Made by a program: the position numbers and the translations under genes | DNA from: UMGS946 sp048421225 | Lineage (GTDB): Bacteria > Bacillota > Clostridia > Christensenellales > CAG-138 | DNA length: 7,325 bases | Assembly (NCBI GenBank): GCA_048421225.1 | Contig: DBFNRV010000106.1 | Coordinates: 1 to 7,325, forward strand | Reading direction: 5' to 3' | Shown: piece by piece, positions 7,016-7,325 of the stretch | Position numbering within the stretch: position 1 is the stretch's first letter | How the letters are laid out: every line of letters starts with the position of its first letter | The notes under the pieces: model-generated | What the model was told of the DNA's origin: nothing | Seen by the model: only the letters and a program-made list of their open reading frames with translations | Database searches by the model: none

Positions 7016-7071
7016 TAATAGCAGACCTCCTCTAACAAGAATTTCAACATACAGTGAAAACTTAGTTCCAT
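7015..7071 (-). CDS. Possible 18-codon upstream ORF (leader peptide) of aroB
   Basis: An ATG at 7071 opens an 18-residue frame, MELSFHCMLKFLLEEVCY. Its TAA stop overlaps the first aroB ATG as TAATG, and it contains the aroB AGGAGG site within its codons. It carries two Phe and one Tyr, which is suggestive for an aromatic amino acid operon but not a run of aromatic codons. It has no Shine-Dalgarno site of its own and no intrinsic terminator follows it, so a classical attenuator is not supported. It may be chance. Confidence 0.2.
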   Translation of the reverse strand: MELSFHCMLKFLLEEVCY

Positions 7072-7128
7072 GATGTTAGCAATTTTTGTTGTTCCCGAAG
7101 ATCGTTTTGCTAATTCAGCCGCTTAATG
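7016..7128 (-). promoter_or_regulatory. Leader region of the aro operon
   Basis: This is about 110 nt between the predicted transcription start and aroB. It can form two mutually exclusive short stems on the RNA. One is TTAGCAA (7107-7113) with TTGCTAA (7076-7082). The other is CTAACA (7074-7079) with TGTTAG (7032-7037), which abuts the AGGAGG site. No T-box sequence, known riboswitch consensus or Rho-independent terminator was recognised. Confidence 0.3.
7025..7031 (-). promoter_or_regulatory. Strong ribosome binding site before the first aroB ATG
   Basis: AGGAGGT on the minus strand is a near-perfect match to the 16S rRNA tail. It lies 9-10 nt before the ATG at 7015 and directly follows TGTTAG (7032-7037), which can pair with CTAACA at 7074-7079. 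Its accessibility could therefore be modulated. Confidence 0.65.
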
Positions 7129-7134
7129 AATTTT

Positions 7135-7163
7135 ATCATATAATCTTTTTGGGAATAATGCAA
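7135..7163 (-). promoter_or_regulatory. Candidate sigma-70-type promoter of the aro operon
   Basis: On the minus strand TATGAT (7135-7140) matches the -10 consensus at five of six positions. It lies 17 nt downstream of TTGCAT (7158-7163), a weak -35 element. The predicted start near 7128 gives a leader of about 110 nt. This is the best-spaced pair found upstream of aroB, and it has no experimental support. Confidence 0.45.
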
Positions 7164-7237
7164 TCTTATTATATTTTTCAGCTTAACCTTTTAAATACAA
7201 TTCTGCACGTTCTACACACTAGGAAGTCAATTTTAAT
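7164..7237. other. AT-rich upstream intergenic DNA
   Basis: No gene, stable hairpin or RNA gene was recognised here. It contains TTCAGCTTAA (7177-7186), a partial copy of TTCAGCCGCTTAA (7114-7126) on the other side of the candidate promoter. It could include operator sites, but nothing specific can be claimed. Confidence 0.4.
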
Positions 7238-7325
7238 ATGAAATTTTTTTATTTGCCCACGCTTTGTTTTTGCCTTGTATTCAATAGTGTTATACCGTTT
7301 ATAGTAACTTTTGTTTTTGATTTGA
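7238..7325 (+). CDS. Possible start of a divergent gene, truncated by the window edge
   Basis: An ATG at 7238 opens a frame that stays open for 29 codons to the window end. Its hydrophobic N-terminus, MKFFYLPTLCFCLVFNSVIP..., resembles a signal peptide or membrane anchor. AGGAAG (7221-7226) lies 11 nt upstream, slightly far for a ribosome binding site. A perfect plus-strand TATAAT (7139-7144) lies upstream but has no good -35 element. Hydrophobic translations are expected by chance in T-rich DNA, so this remains weak; no function is proposed. Confidence 0.2.
   Translation, partial: MKFFYLPTLCFCLVFNSVIPFIVTFVFDL

Noticed and set aside
7202..7230. Minus-strand promoter using TTGACT (7225-7230)
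   Set aside because: The -35 match is good, but at 17 nt the -10 hexamer is TGCAGA and at 19 nt CAGAAT; neither is convincing compared with the pair at 7135-7163.
7016..7325. T-box, riboswitch, tRNA, CRISPR or insertion sequence in the right-hand intergenic region
   Set aside because: No T-box consensus, cloverleaf, regularly spaced repeat or terminal inverted repeat was seen.

Overview
The window carries two gene clusters that converge in its middle, plus an AT-rich upstream region at its right end. The organism is most likely a bacterium of the class Clostridia (phylum Bacillota). The evidence is the RecD2 helicase next to a ComF protein, clostridial-style signature motifs in AroA and AroC (for example GES..LRFLIPI and GGGxFSGRLTAPL), strong AGGAGG-type ribosome binding sites, frequent ATA, AGG and AGA codons, and coding DNA that looks clearly richer in GC than the intergenic DNA. 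This is inferred from motifs and codons only; no database was searched.

Positions 1-2895 (plus strand) hold recD2, an SF1B DNA helicase for genome maintenance, followed after 2 nt by a ComF-family phosphoribosyltransferase-like protein. Positions 2899-7015 (minus strand) hold a compact shikimate operon, transcribed right to left: aroB (3-dehydroquinate synthase), aroA (EPSP synthase), aroC (chorismate synthase), and a chorismate mutase-shikimate kinase fusion. The genes are 1 nt apart or overlap by 1-20 nt, so translational coupling is likely. Together they supply step 2 (AroB), step 5 (shikimate kinase), step 6 (AroA) and step 7 (AroC) of chorismate synthesis, plus chorismate mutase, the first step towards phenylalanine and tyrosine. 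DAHP synthase, dehydroquinate dehydratase, shikimate dehydrogenase, prephenate dehydratase and prephenate dehydrogenase are not in the window. The two clusters end 3 bp apart, with no recognisable terminator between them.

Positions 7016-7325 are non-coding upstream DNA for the aro operon. They hold a plausible promoter, a leader of about 110 nt with a possible 18-codon upstream ORF, two competing short stems, and possibly the first 29 codons of a divergent gene that runs off the edge.

No new multi-gene system is visible; the content is housekeeping. The points worth a second look are residue-level or regulatory. An A8 slippery run sits exactly at the mutase/kinase domain junction, and a -1 shift there would release a complete stand-alone chorismate mutase. 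AroC has Arg in place of its near-invariant catalytic His. AroA has Ala-Ala in the loop that determines glyphosate sensitivity. The aroB leader has an unusual layout.
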